From Methanobrevibacter sp. YE315 (GTDB lineage Archaea; Methanobacteriota; Methanobacteria; Methanobacteriales; Methanobacteriaceae), in assembly GCF_001548675.1 (NCBI RefSeq), contig NZ_CP010834.1, forward strand, positions 1,399,501 to 1,463,500: DNA of 64,000 bases. The letters run 5' to 3'. Made by a program: the position numbers and the translations under genes. The notes beneath the pieces are model-generated. The model worked only from the letters and a program-made list of their open reading frames with translations. It searched no databases and was not told the origin of the DNA. Each line of letters opens with the position of its first letter. Positions within the stretch are counted from its first letter, which is position 1. Shown here piece by piece: positions 1-7,873 of this stretch.

Positions 1-207
1 TGATCCTCCGCCTGTGAAAATAATTTCATCCGGATTTGCATTGATTGCATCCGCCACTCTTTGACGGGCTTGATTTAACGCTTTTTTAGATTCACGACCA
101 AATCCATATAGAGTGGAAGGATTTCCAAACACTTCTGTGAAATAAGGTTTCATTTCTTCAAAAACTTCTTTGCTGACCTGTGTAGTTGCTGAATTATCCA
201 AATACAT
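1..207 (-). CDS. nifS: Cysteine desulfurase, N-terminal part (cut by window edge)
   Basis: The minus strand opens with ATG at 207 and reads 69 codons to the window edge without a stop. The first residues, MYLDNSATT, and the following FGNPSTLYGFG are the classic start of class V PLP-dependent cysteine desulfurases (NifS/IscS), which take sulfur from cysteine to build Fe-S clusters and other sulfur compounds. The PLP lysine and active-site cysteine lie beyond the window and cannot be checked. It follows metY on the same strand, at the downstream end of a run of cysteine-related genes, so it probably acts as the consumer of the cysteine made by its neighbours. No palindrome like those in front of metY is visible in the 66-bp gap. 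Confidence 0.9.
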   Translation of the reverse strand, partial: MYLDNSATTQVSKEVFEEMKPYFTEVFGNPSTLYGFGRESKKALNQARQRVADAINANPDEIIFTGGGS

Positions 208-273
208 TCTTTATCTCCCAATTTTTATTAATATTAATAAATTTTAAATAATTCAAGTGAATAGATAGTTATT

Positions 274-1572
274 TTAATCTAAACTATCTAAAGCTTGACT
301 TAAATCATCAATTAAATCATTGACATCCTCTAAACCAATTGAAAGCCTGATAAAGTCAGGTGTTACACCAGTTGCTTCCTGCTCTTCAGGACTTAATTGC
401 TGGTGGGTTGTACTTGCAGGATGTATTGCTAGGCTTTTTGCATCACCGATATTTGCAAGTATAGAGAACAGTTCGAGTTTTTCAATTACTTTGCGACCTG
501 CTTCTTCTCCCCCTTCAACTCCAAATCCTAAGATTCCTGCAAAGTTATCTTTCAAGTATTTTTTGTTGATTTCATAGGTTGGATGTGATTCCAATCCAGG
601 GTAGTTTACCCATTTAACTTTCGGATGAGATTCTAAAAATTTAGCCACTTTAAGTGCATTTTCAGAATGTCTTTTTACCCTAACGTCAAGACTTTCAAGC
701 CCTTGCAAGAATATGAAACTGTGAACCGGTGCTTGAGTTGCACCCAAGTCTCTTAAAAGTCTTGCTCTTATCCTTACAGTAAATGCAAGATTTCCAAGTT
801 CAGGAACATCACCGAATGCATCCCAAAATACTAATCCATGATAACTTGGGTCCGGTTTGGTGAAATTTGCAAATTTGCCGTTTCCCCAGTTGAACTTACC
901 TGAATCTACAATATATCCTCCAACTGCAGTACCGTGGCCTCCAACATATTTGGTTGCTGATGCTGCAATAACGTCTGCGCCATGTTCCAATGGCCTAACC
1001 AATCCTACACCAACTGTATTGTCTACAATCAATGGGATGTCATGAGAGTGTGCAATTTCTGCTAATGCTTCAAAGTCAGGCACATCCAGTTTTGGATTTC
1101 CGATTGATTCAACATAGATTGCCTTTGTCTTTTCATCAATTGCGTCTTCAAAAGCCTGCAAATCCTGTGAGTTTACAAATTTGACCTCCCTTGCAAGATC
1201 CTTGAAGGTATAGTTGAACAATTGGTATGTTCCTCCATAAAGGTTGTCTGCAGAGACAATATTATCTCCAGGTTCTGTTACATTTAAGATTGCATATGAG
1301 ATTGCTGCAAGACCACTTGATGTTGAAATACCTGAATTACCACCTTCGATTGCAGCAATTCTTGCTTCAAATACATCGCTGGTTGGGTTTGTAAGTCTGG
1401 AGTAAATTTGTCCAAACTCTTGAAGGGCGAATCTCCTTGCAGCTTCATCTGAATCTTTAAATACATACGAAGTAGTTTGATAAATTGGAACTGCTTGAGC
1501 CCCAGTTACGGGGTCTGGTTGTTGTCCTGCGCGTACACCTAATGTTGCTAATCCATAATTTTTATTTGTCAT
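274..1572 (-). CDS. metY: O-acetylhomoserine (thiol)-lyase, Cys/Met metabolism PLP enzyme
   Basis: A 432-residue Cys/Met-metabolism PLP enzyme. The SATKYVGGHG motif near residue 208 carries the Schiff-base lysine, and the length (about 430) is that of O-acetylhomoserine sulfhydrylases rather than cystathionine gamma-synthases (about 380-400). The long insert after GKFNWGNGKFANF is also typical of this group. It would make homocysteine from O-acetylhomoserine and sulfide in the cytoplasm. The ATG at 1572 has a good ribosome site (GGTGA at about 1579-1583). The 261-bp upstream gap holds several TATAAC-N4-GTTATA palindromes and one TTTTGG-N4-CCTAAA palindrome, so it looks strongly regulated together with cysE and cysK. 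Use of O-succinylhomoserine or O-acetylserine cannot be excluded from sequence alone. Confidence 0.9.
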   Translation of the reverse strand: MTNKNYGLATLGVRAGQQPDPVTGAQAVPIYQTTSYVFKDSDEAARRFALQEFGQIYSRLTNPTSDVFEARIAAIEGGNSGISTSSGLAAISYAILNVTEPGDNIVSADNLYGGTYQLFNYTFKDLAREVKFVNSQDLQAFEDAIDEKTKAIYVESIGNPKLDVPDFEALAEIAHSHDIPLIVDNTVGVGLVRPLEHGADVIAASATKYVGGHGTAVGGYIVDSGKFNWGNGKFANFTKPDPSYHGLVFWDAFGDVPELGNLAFTVRIRARLLRDLGATQAPVHSFIFLQGLESLDVRVKRHSENALKVAKFLESHPKVKWVNYPGLESHPTYEINKKYLKDNFAGILGFGVEGGEEAGRKVIEKLELFSILANIGDAKSLAIHPASTTHQQLSPEEQEATGVTPDFIRLSIGLEDVNDLIDDLSQALDSLD

Positions 1573-1616
1573 TAATTATCACCTTAATAAATTGATTTCA
1601 GTAAAAATATATCACG

Positions 1617-1731
1617 TGTTATATTTACTATATAACAATAGTTATTTTTTATATATAAATGTTTTGGTATACCTAAATATTAATGGAAAAATAGATTATA
1701 ACTTATGTTATACAATTATAACATGTGTTAT
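1617..1731 (-). promoter_or_regulatory. metY upstream operator cluster, TATAAC-N4-GTTATA type
   Basis: Three copies of a 16-bp palindrome lie 59-159 bp upstream of metY: TATAAC-AATA-GTTATT at 1631-1646, TATAAC-TTAT-GTTATA at 1697-1712 (perfect) and TATAAC-ATGT-GTTATC at 1717-1732. A further TGTTATA half-site at 1617-1623 forms a perfect inverted repeat with 1631-1637 across 7 bp. The same palindrome occurs before cysE and cysK. AT-rich archaeal promoters give TATA-like strings by chance, but the fixed N4 spacing and the invariant C and G next to it argue for a protein-binding site. Confidence 0.7.
1662..1677. promoter_or_regulatory. TTTAGG-N4-CCTAAA-type palindrome upstream of metY
   Basis: Plus strand TTTTGG-TATA-CCTAAA, one mismatch from a perfect dyad. 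A near-identical site lies upstream of cysK (5574-5589) and two more precede the metal-ATPase operon (33150-33165, 33212-33227). The pattern resembles DtxR/IdeR-family operators (TTAGG...CCTAA). Confidence 0.5.
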
Positions 1732-1833
1732 CATACTATATAAAGATTTCCCTAAATGTTAAAAAAACATACTCAAAAAAACTATGATTATATAAAAAAA
1801 CAGAAAAAAATAAGGGACGATTAAATTAATCCC

Positions 1834-3180
1834 TTAATCATTAATTTCATAACCTAACGCTTGTAGGTTGTCACGGATTTTATCAGACAAATCATATTGC
1901 TTGTTAGCTCGAAGCTCTGATCTGACTTCAGAAATTACATTAAGCAAATCATCTGATCCGGCATTAACCTCTTCAGTTTCAAAGCTAATACCAAAAATAT
2001 GAGCAGCATCATCTAAAAATGCTTTAATGGCCACTTTATCAGAATCTGATAAATTATCCAATTCATTTTTAGTATCATTGATTAATCCAAAGATAGCTGC
2101 AATGGCCTTTGGAGTATTGAAGTCATCATCCATGCTGTCAAAGAATTCTTTCTTATGAGGAGCTAACACATCTGATTCATAAGTTTCCTCACCGACTTCA
2201 ACATCAAGAAGCTCATAGTACTTTCTGATTCTATCCAAGCTTTTTTCAGATTGATGAAGTGAATCCTTTGAAAAGTCAATAGGGCTTCTGTAATGAGTAG
2301 ATAAAACAAAGAATCTGAAAGTTTCAGCAGAATAATCCTTAAGCAATTCACGAATAGTGATGAAGTTGTTTAAGGATTTTGACATTTTTTCTCCGTTTAC
2401 ATTTAAAAATCCTGTGTGCAACCAGAATTTTACCATCGGAGCCTTACCGCTTACAGCTTCCATTTGAGTAATTTCCGCTTCGTGGTGTGGGAAAATTAAA
2501 TCCAAACCTCCACCGTGGGCATCGTATTGTGGTCCGAAGTAGTATTCGGTAATTGCAGTGTCTTCAATGTGCCATCCAGGCCTTCCGTCTCCCCATGGAG
2601 ATGGCCATACAGGTTCATCCACTCCAACACGTTTTTTCCAAAGTGCAAAGTCCTGTGGATTTTTCTTGGTTGTATCAGCTAAATCTCTGTGAGATTCCAA
2701 CTCTTCAACATTTCTGTTTGATAATTTACCGAATTCCGGGAATTTATCTATTTCAAAGTAAACACCATCTTCGGTTTCATAAGCAAAACCCTTATCAATT
2801 AATCTTTGAATTTGGTCTAGAATTTCATCAACATGATCTGTTGCTCTTGCAAATAAATTTACACCATTGACATTCAATTTGCTCATGTCTTCTTTGTATC
2901 TTTTTTCAAACTTACGGGCTAACTCCTGTGCTGGAATTCCACTTTCTTTTGATCTGTTAATGATTTTATCATCAATATCTGTGATATTCTGGATATAAAA
3001 TACGGCATAGCCCTTATATTCCAAATATCTTTTGATTGTATCAAATGAAATGTAGGTTCTTCCATGCCCAATATGAGCATCATCATAAACAGTAGGCCCG
3101 CAAACAAATAAGTTAACTCTGTTATTATTAATTGTTACAAAAGTCTCTTTACTGCGAGTTAAAGTTGAATAAACATCCAT
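1834..3180 (-). CDS. cysS: Cysteinyl-tRNA synthetase
   Basis: A 448-residue class I synthetase that charges tRNA-Cys. Visible are the N-terminal zinc/ATP region with CGPTVYDDAHIGHGRTY (HIGH signature), the zinc-site stretch around WHIEDTAI, and GEKMSKSLNNF (KMSKS). The open frame extends 35 codons further upstream, but that extension runs straight through the tRNA-Cys gene at 3213-3283, so the ATG at 3180 (MDVYSTLTR, the usual family start) is the real one. Many methanogens make Cys-tRNA by the SepRS/SepCysS route; this organism instead has a direct CysRS next to its own tRNA and cysteine-biosynthesis genes. Confidence 0.95.
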   Translation of the reverse strand: MDVYSTLTRSKETFVTINNNRVNLFVCGPTVYDDAHIGHGRTYISFDTIKRYLEYKGYAVFYIQNITDIDDKIINRSKESGIPAQELARKFEKRYKEDMSKLNVNGVNLFARATDHVDEILDQIQRLIDKGFAYETEDGVYFEIDKFPEFGKLSNRNVEELESHRDLADTTKKNPQDFALWKKRVGVDEPVWPSPWGDGRPGWHIEDTAITEYYFGPQYDAHGGGLDLIFPHHEAEITQMEAVSGKAPMVKFWLHTGFLNVNGEKMSKSLNNFITIRELLKDYSAETFRFFVLSTHYRSPIDFSKDSLHQSEKSLDRIRKYYELLDVEVGEETYESDVLAPHKKEFFDSMDDDFNTPKAIAAIFGLINDTKNELDNLSDSDKVAIKAFLDDAAHIFGISFETEEVNAGSDDLLNVISEVRSELRANKQYDLSDKIRDNLQALGYEIND

Positions 3181-3212
3181 AAAAATAACCTCAGAAAAAT
3201 AGTAATAGAAAA

Positions 3213-3283
3213 GGCAAGTGAGGGACTTGAACCCCCGTATTATGGTCTGCAGCCACACACCTAAGCCACTCGGTAAACTTGCC
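3213..3283 (-). tRNA. tRNA-Cys (anticodon GCA)
   Basis: The minus strand folds as a 71-nt cloverleaf: acceptor strands GGCAAGT (3277-3283) and ACTTGCC (3213-3219) pair perfectly. The anticodon loop reads CTGCAGA with anticodon GCA at about 3248-3250, and the T-loop is GTTCAAG closed by a G-rich stem. The CCA end is not encoded. It lies 32 bp upstream of cysS on the same strand, so tRNA and cognate synthetase may share a transcript. Confidence 0.95.
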
Positions 3284-3356
3284 ACTTAATATTAAAGTAT
3301 AATAAAATATTGGTTATTAATAGTTTAAATAGTTTACTATTATTCCCAATATTTCC

Positions 3357-3731
3357 CTAATTTACTTCAGAACCTAAACAAGATTGACAATCATCGCCAA
3401 GTTGGGATTTATCAATATTAAGTTGTTCTAAAACATCAACTATTTTAACATTATTACAAATTTTACAAGTTCTTGGTATTAAATCAGCTTTAGTAGCTTC
3501 ACCTTCAGATAACTGACGAGCAAAATCATGAATCATAGCTCTGACATTTTCATCAAGTTTAATTCCGCTACCACGTTTATCTGTTATATATTGAGATACT
3601 GCAGGTTGAGTAATATCCATAAGTTCTGAAACATCTTTCTGTTTCATTCCTAAGTTTAATAACTCTTTTGCTAGCTCTGATCTAATAGCAGGAATTACAT
3701 ACCATACAACAATTTCACAAGGAGGTTTCAT
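3357..3731 (-). CDS. HTH transcriptional regulator with two CxxC pairs, candidate cysteine-regulon regulator
   Basis: A 124-residue protein. Residues 14-55 form a Cro/XRE-like helix-turn-helix (GMKQKDVSELMDITQPAVSQY), and the C-terminal part has two cysteine pairs, C89-x2-C92 and C115-x2-C118, plus a cysteine at position 5. Four clustered cysteines suggest a zinc or Fe-S site able to sense redox, metal or sulfur status. Its ATG overlaps the cysE stop by 4 bp (ATGA), so it is translationally coupled to cysE and lies in the same transcript. It resembles the uncharacterised archaeal predicted-regulator group COG2522. Binding to the TATAAC-N4-GTTATA sites upstream of cysE, cysK and metY is inferred from position only. 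Confidence 0.8.
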   Translation of the reverse strand: MKPPCEIVVWYVIPAIRSELAKELLNLGMKQKDVSELMDITQPAVSQYITDKRGSGIKLDENVRAMIHDFARQLSEGEATKADLIPRTCKICNNVKIVDVLEQLNIDKSQLGDDCQSCLGSEVN

Positions 3732-4447
3732 TTTTTATCACCGTAATAACCAAATAATTCTTCGAAATTATAATCCTCATCCAGTTCATCATCAGGTATC
3801 GGCAATCCATTCTTTTCAAGCAGAATTTCAATGAGTTTTTCGTTTTCATGAATTTGCTTTTCTAAACGTCTGATTGCGGCTGCAACAGGGTCCGGCAATT
3901 TGCTGTGTTCCAAATCAACAACATGGCTTTGATTTTTACATTTAACAATCCTTCCTGGAACACCAACACAGGTGGATTCTGGAGGAACATCTTTAAGGAC
4001 TACCGCACCGGTACCGATTTTAGCATATTCACCAATTGTAATGTTACCCATTACTTTAGCACCTGCACCTATGATAACTCCTTTTTCAACTGTCGGGTGT
4101 CTTTTGCCTTTGTTGGTGGTGGTACCACCGAGGATTACTCCTTGATATATTAATACATCATCCCCAACAATTGCTGTTTCTCCAATTACAATTCCCATTC
4201 CATGATCTATAAATACACCTTCACCCAATTGTGCGCCGGGATGTATTTCAATACCTGTGAGAAGACGAGCCAAGGTTGAGAAAAACCTTGCAAGAAACTT
4301 TAATGAATGATTCCATAAATAATGATTGATTCTATGGAATAATATCGCATAGAATCCAGGATAACAAAAGAATGCCTCCACTGTTGAACGCATTGCAGGA
4401 TCTTTTTGTTTTATAGCATCTATTTCTCTTCTCAACTGGTCAAGCAT
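3728..4447 (-). CDS. cysE: Serine O-acetyltransferase
   Basis: A 239-residue left-handed beta-helix acetyltransferase that makes O-acetylserine from serine and acetyl-CoA. Family signatures are the N-terminal DPAMRSTVEAFFCYPGF stretch, IDHGMGIVIGETA and GVILGGTTTNKGKRHP, followed by hexapeptide repeats and GVPGRIV. An acidic C-terminal tail of about 60 residues after the hexapeptide domain is longer than in minimal archaeal and bacterial homologues; the tail is where CysK docks in bacteria, although the canonical terminal isoleucine is not present here. A ribosome site (TGGAG) sits about 7 bases before ATG 4447. cysK is just upstream, so the two enzymes make cysteine in sequence. Confidence 0.93.
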   Translation of the reverse strand: MLDQLRREIDAIKQKDPAMRSTVEAFFCYPGFYAILFHRINHYLWNHSLKFLARFFSTLARLLTGIEIHPGAQLGEGVFIDHGMGIVIGETAIVGDDVLIYQGVILGGTTTNKGKRHPTVEKGVIIGAGAKVMGNITIGEYAKIGTGAVVLKDVPPESTCVGVPGRIVKCKNQSHVVDLEHSKLPDPVAAAIRRLEKQIHENEKLIEILLEKNGLPIPDDELDEDYNFEELFGYYGDKK

Positions 4448-4461
4448 TTTGAAACTCCAAA

Positions 4462-4495
4462 GTTATATAACATTACTTATATAACATATGGTATA
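4462..4495 (-). promoter_or_regulatory. cysE upstream operator pair, TATAAC-N4-GTTATA type
   Basis: In the 59-bp gap between cysK and cysE are two overlapping palindromes: TATAAC-ATTA-CTTATA (4466-4481) and TATAAC-ATAT-GGTATA (4480-4495), each one mismatch from the dyad. The decamer GTTATATAAC at 4462-4471 recurs at 5516-5525 before cysK. Minus-strand TTATATAA strings inside the sites could serve as the TATA box, so a bound regulator would block TBP. Presence of these sites implies cysE has its own promoter despite lying behind cysK. Confidence 0.65.
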
Positions 4496-4506
4496 TATAA
4501 TTAATC

Positions 4507-5454
4507 TTATTCAAATAACCAATCTACAGAGAGATATCTGTCCCCTGCATCAGGTAATATAGCAATTATTCTTTTACCTTTATTTTCTTCCCTTTTAGCC
4601 AATTCCAATGCAGCCCAAGTCGCAGCACCTGATGATATACCGGTGAAAATACCTTCCTTTTTAGCAAGTGCAAGGAAAGTTTTTCCCGCATCTTCACTGG
4701 CAACAGGAATGATTTCATCAATCAAATCCGCATCATAAATTGACGGAACAAAACCTGCACCAATACCTTGAATTTTATGAGGTCCTTTTTCTCCTTTACC
4801 TAAGGTTTGTGATTCTTTTGGTTCTACTGCAACAACCTTAACATCAGGAAGTTTTTCTTTTAGGCCTTTTGCAATTCCAGTAGCTGTTCCACCTGTTCCT
4901 ACAGCTGATACGACAATATCTACATTGCCTTCTGTGTCTCTTAGGATTTCCTGAGCTGTAGTCCTGTAGTGAATATCCACATTGGCAGGATTATCAAATT
5001 GGCCTAAGATAATGGAATTTGGAGTTTCTTCATGCAATTCTTTTGCTTTTGCAATAGCCCCACCCATTCCTTCAGAACCTGGTGTCAATACAATTTCAGC
5101 TCCGAAAATTGCTAAAAGTTTTCTTCTTTCAACAGACATTGTATCAGGCATTGTTAAAATTAACTTGTATCCTTTTGCAGCTGAAACAAAACCTAATCCT
5201 ATACCGGTATTTCCACTTGTCGGTTCGATGATTGTGTCTCCAGGTTTTATTAAGCCTTTATTTTCTGCATCTTCAATCATTGCCACTCCAACACGGTCTT
5301 TAACACTGTTTGCTGGATTGAATGATTCAATCTTAACATCAACTTCCGCTTCTAATCCTTCTGTTAAATTATTTAATCTTACAATTGGAGTATTTCCTAT
5401 TGCATCAGTAATGCTATCCAATACTCCTCTTTTTAATTCTGGAATATTTACCAT
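4507..5454 (-). CDS. cysK: Cysteine synthase (O-acetylserine sulfhydrylase)
   Basis: A 315-residue fold-type II PLP enzyme that makes cysteine from O-acetylserine and sulfide. The PLP lysine lies in NPANSVKDRVG near residue 50, the substrate loop is EPTSGNTGIGLGFV, and the phosphate-binding SAVGTGGTATGIAKG and C-terminal GISSGAA motifs are present. ATG 5454 has a GGAGAT ribosome site at 5461-5466. Length and motifs are those of bacterial-type CysK, and together with cysE it forms the O-acetylserine route rather than the tRNA-dependent cysteine route of many methanogens, which suggests acquisition from bacteria at some point. Confidence 0.95.
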   Translation of the reverse strand: MVNIPELKRGVLDSITDAIGNTPIVRLNNLTEGLEAEVDVKIESFNPANSVKDRVGVAMIEDAENKGLIKPGDTIIEPTSGNTGIGLGFVSAAKGYKLILTMPDTMSVERRKLLAIFGAEIVLTPGSEGMGGAIAKAKELHEETPNSIILGQFDNPANVDIHYRTTAQEILRDTEGNVDIVVSAVGTGGTATGIAKGLKEKLPDVKVVAVEPKESQTLGKGEKGPHKIQGIGAGFVPSIYDADLIDEIIPVASEDAGKTFLALAKKEGIFTGISSGAATWAALELAKREENKGKRIIAILPDAGDRYLSVDWLFE

Positions 5455-5515
5455 ATTTTTATCTCCTTATTAATTAGTTATGTTTTTAATAGTATATTAA
5501 AAAAATTATTCTAAA

Positions 5516-5550
5516 GTTATATAACAAGTGTTATTATAACTATTGTTATA
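5516..5550 (-). promoter_or_regulatory. cysK upstream tandem operators, TATAAC-N4-GTTATA type
   Basis: Two directly abutting palindromes, TATAAC-AAGT-GTTATT at 5520-5535 and TATAAC-TATT-GTTATA at 5535-5550 (the second perfect), lie 66-96 bp upstream of the cysK ATG. GTTATATAAC at 5516-5525 repeats the decamer before cysE and contains a TATA-box-like TTATATAA. Confidence 0.75.
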
Positions 5551-5573
5551 TACGATGTTTTGATTAATAAATG

Positions 5574-5589
5574 TTTTGGTATGACTAAA
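5574..5589. promoter_or_regulatory. TTTAGG-N4-CCTAAA-like palindrome upstream of cysK
   Basis: Plus strand TTTTGG-TATG-ACTAAA, two mismatches from the perfect dyad. The surrounding string aaatgttttggta is also found upstream of metY (1658-1669), so the two promoters share both palindrome types in the same relative order. Confidence 0.45.
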
Positions 5590-5595
5590 AAAATA

Positions 5596-6225
5596 TTAAG
5601 GATTATCTTTAAAATAATCGCAAATGTCAGTGCAAGGACAAATTTCACATTGCGGAGAAATCGGTTTACAGATATTTTGCCCAAACTGAACCATCAAATC
5701 ATTCAATTTAATCCATAAATCCCTTGGAGCAATCTTGGACAATTCAAATTCAGTATCCTCCGGATCTTTGGTATCGACCAAACCCAATCTATTTGAAATT
5801 CTGTGCACATGAGTATCAACCGGAATGGCCGGAAGCTCGAAAGCAAAAACCATAACGCAATTCGCTGTTTTTCTGCCAACCCCTGGAAGCTTGACCAATT
5901 CCTCAACAGTATCAGGAACTTCCCCACCGTATTCATCGATTAAAATCTGTGAAACTTCAACAATTCTAGCTGCTTTGACATTATAAAAACCAGCAGGACG
6001 AATTAACTCTTTTATATCATCGATTGGAGCATCGACAACTTCATAGATGTCCTTATATTTGGAAAATAAATTATTAGTGGCCTGATCTGTATTTTCATCA
6101 CGAGTTCTTTGAGACAGAATTGTCCTAATTAAAACTTTATAAGGGTCATGGTCCAGAAATGTCCTTATTTCAAAAGTATTTTCCAGTTCTTCAATCAATC
6201 TAATTACGCGCTCTTCCTTATTCAC
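5596..6225 (-). CDS. nth: Endonuclease III, base-excision DNA glycosylase/AP lyase
   Basis: A 209-residue HhH-GPD glycosylase that removes oxidised pyrimidines. It has the helix-hairpin-helix [13 protein letters not shown] with the catalytic lysine, the downstream [14 protein letters not shown] with the catalytic aspartate, and a C-terminal C-x6-C-x2-C-x5-C [4Fe-4S] motif ([17 protein letters not shown]). Length is standard for the family. Its start overlaps the aroA stop by 4 bp, so the two genes are co-transcribed. Confidence 0.95.
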   Translation of the reverse strand: MNKEERVIRLIEELENTFEIRTFLDHDPYKVLIRTILSQRTRDENTDQATNNLFSKYKDIYEVVDAPIDDIKELIRPAGFYNVKAARIVEVSQILIDEYGGEVPDTVEELVKLPGVGRKTANCVMVFAFELPAIPVDTHVHRISNRLGLVDTKDPEDTEFELSKIAPRDLWIKLNDLMVQFGQNICKPISPQCEICPCTDICDYFKDNP

Positions 6226-7541
6226 TCTACCAACTCCAATTCAAATCCAAGTTCCGCCATCGCTTCAATGAAATCAGGGAATGAAACATCAAACACTTCA
6301 CCGTTGGTAATTTGGATATCATGCTTCAGTCCAATTAAGGAAAATGCCATAGCCAATCTATGATCGCCATGTGAATCAACAATGCCGGATGTAACTCCTC
6401 CTGTTATGCTCATTCCATCTTCTCTTTCAATTAATTTACAGCCTAATTTTTCCAGTTCGCGGCAAGTAGTGTCAATCCTATCAGTTTCTTTTACCCTTGC
6501 ATGAGCAACACCAGTAATGTTTGTTGTGCCTTCCGCCATAGCAGCCAATACTGCAACGGTAATTAATAAATCAGGAGCATTTGATAAATCAACATCAATA
6601 GCCTTTAAATTACCATCTGAAGCAATTTCAACATAGTCTTCACCCCTAACAATGGTCGCTCCCATTTGCTGGAGGATGTCTAAAATAAACTTATCACCTT
6701 GCTTTGAATTTCTGAATAAGTTTTTGATTATGGCTTTTCCACCGTTAATAGCTATTAATGCAAGCAGATATGATGCAGATGAATAGTCTCCTTCAACAGT
6801 ATACTCACAGGCAACATAATCCTGTTTTTTGACTTTGAATTCATCGATTCTGCAGCTTTGGTGTTCCTGATTGCAAGTTTCATGTTTTAAATAGTATCCC
6901 TTTAAAACTTTAACGCCGAATTTTCTCATAATATCCAAAGTCATATTAACATAAGGCTTTGATTTAAATTCAGGCAATACATACAAAGTAACACCCTGTT
7001 CAGATAATGGTGAAGACAATATGATTGATGAAATGAACTGTGAACTAACATTTCCATAGATATTAGTCTCTCCACCAAAATAACCTGGTTTAATTAGAAT
7101 TGGTGCTTTTTCATTATTATTCAAGGATTCAGCTTCAACACCCAAAGGCTTTAAAGCATCCATCAATAATCCCATTGGTCTGGTTTGCAGGGATTCATCA
7201 CCTGTTAGAATAACTTCATTGTCACTTAAAGCCGAAACTGAAGTCATTAGCCTTAAGGTAGTTCCGGAATTTGCCAAATCAATTTGACCTTCACATGAAT
7301 TATGGAGCTTTCCACCAGTTCCTACAACTTCCAGATAATCATCAGCCCTACTTATTTGAGCGCCTAATTCCTGACAGACCCTAATTGATGCTAAAGTATC
7401 CTCCGAATATAACATATCATATAGTTTAGAAGTTCCCTTTGCCAAACTGGCCAAAATAACTGCTCTGTGAGAATAGCTTTTAGAAGGAGGTGCCTTTACT
7501 TCACCACCAATTTCTGAAATATTTTTTACCTTAAGAATCAT
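6222..7541 (-). CDS. aroA: 3-phosphoshikimate 1-carboxyvinyltransferase (EPSP synthase)
   Basis: The penultimate shikimate-pathway enzyme, joining shikimate-3-phosphate and PEP. Signatures are [20 protein letters not shown] near the N-terminus, [32 protein letters not shown] and [10 protein letters not shown]. An insert with several Cys/His residues (around [15 protein letters not shown]) follows the first half and makes it slightly longer than average. I prefer the second ATG (7541, MILKVKNI) because family members start there; the first ATG at 7553 adds four residues. Neither has a clear ribosome site, so translation may be leaderless. Confidence 0.93.
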   Translation of the reverse strand: MILKVKNISEIGGEVKAPPSKSYSHRAVILASLAKGTSKLYDMLYSEDTLASIRVCQELGAQISRADDYLEVVGTGGKLHNSCEGQIDLANSGTTLRLMTSVSALSDNEVILTGDESLQTRPMGLLMDALKPLGVEAESLNNNEKAPILIKPGYFGGETNIYGNVSSQFISSIILSSPLSEQGVTLYVLPEFKSKPYVNMTLDIMRKFGVKVLKGYYLKHETCNQEHQSCRIDEFKVKKQDYVACEYTVEGDYSSASYLLALIAINGGKAIIKNLFRNSKQGDKFILDILQQMGATIVRGEDYVEIASDGNLKAIDVDLSNAPDLLITVAVLAAMAEGTTNITGVAHARVKETDRIDTTCRELEKLGCKLIEREDGMSITGGVTSGIVDSHGDHRLAMAFSLIGLKHDIQITNGEVFDVSFPDFIEAMAELGFELELVE

Positions 7542-7553
7542 TCTATCATACAA

Positions 7554-7847
7554 AAAAGATATTAAACTTATCGTTTCTCTCCAAACTTTTCTATAGTAAA
7601 GTTTGTTTGGGATAATTAATTAAATTTTTGGAAAGTTGATGAAAGTTTTTTTGGATTGTGCTGAGCTTTGAATAATTCTTTAAAAAAAATCAAAAGGCCC
7701 GCAAAAACTAATTTTGGCAGGCACTCTTTACAAAAAAAGATAAAAGATTGAAATTTGAGCAATCACACCACACTGTATACCCTCATGCTGGGGTGCAATC
7801 CTCAATCAATATTTGTTTTGGAAAAATTCTTTACAATTTCTCCAAAG
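7554..7847. other. Intergenic region between the surface-protein gene and aroA
   Basis: No credible coding frame. It holds the hairpin with T-run at 7681-7722 and a weakly structured stretch at 7755-7805 (outer TTGAG/CTCAA arms and inner GCACC/GGTGT arms on the minus strand). The remainder is AT-rich and presumably contains the aroA promoter. Confidence 0.5.
7681..7722 (-). terminator. Hairpin followed by T-run downstream of the 1001-aa surface protein gene
   Basis: Arms at 7697-7707 and 7712-7722 pair over 11 positions with a 4-nt loop and one mismatch; one further C-A apposition on the plus strand becomes G-U on the minus strand. On the minus strand the stem is followed by CCTTTTGATTTTTTTTA. 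That fits termination of minus-strand transcription about 150 nt beyond the stop at 7871. Confidence 0.5.
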
Positions 7848-7873
7848 TAGGAAAGTGAATTGTCACTTTCCTA
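7848..7873 (-). terminator. Perfect 11-bp hairpin spanning the surface-gene stop codon
   Basis: TAGGAAAGTGA (7848-7858) and TCACTTTCCTA (7863-7873) are perfect inverted copies around a 4-nt loop. The stop codon TAG (7871-7873) is inside the stem. There is no T-run behind it, so it may be an mRNA-stabilising 3' hairpin rather than a terminator; the T-run hairpin follows about 130 nt later. Confidence 0.5.

Noticed and set aside
3181-3285. 35-codon N-terminal extension of cysS
   Set aside because: It is read through the tRNA-Cys gene; the family start is ATG 3180.
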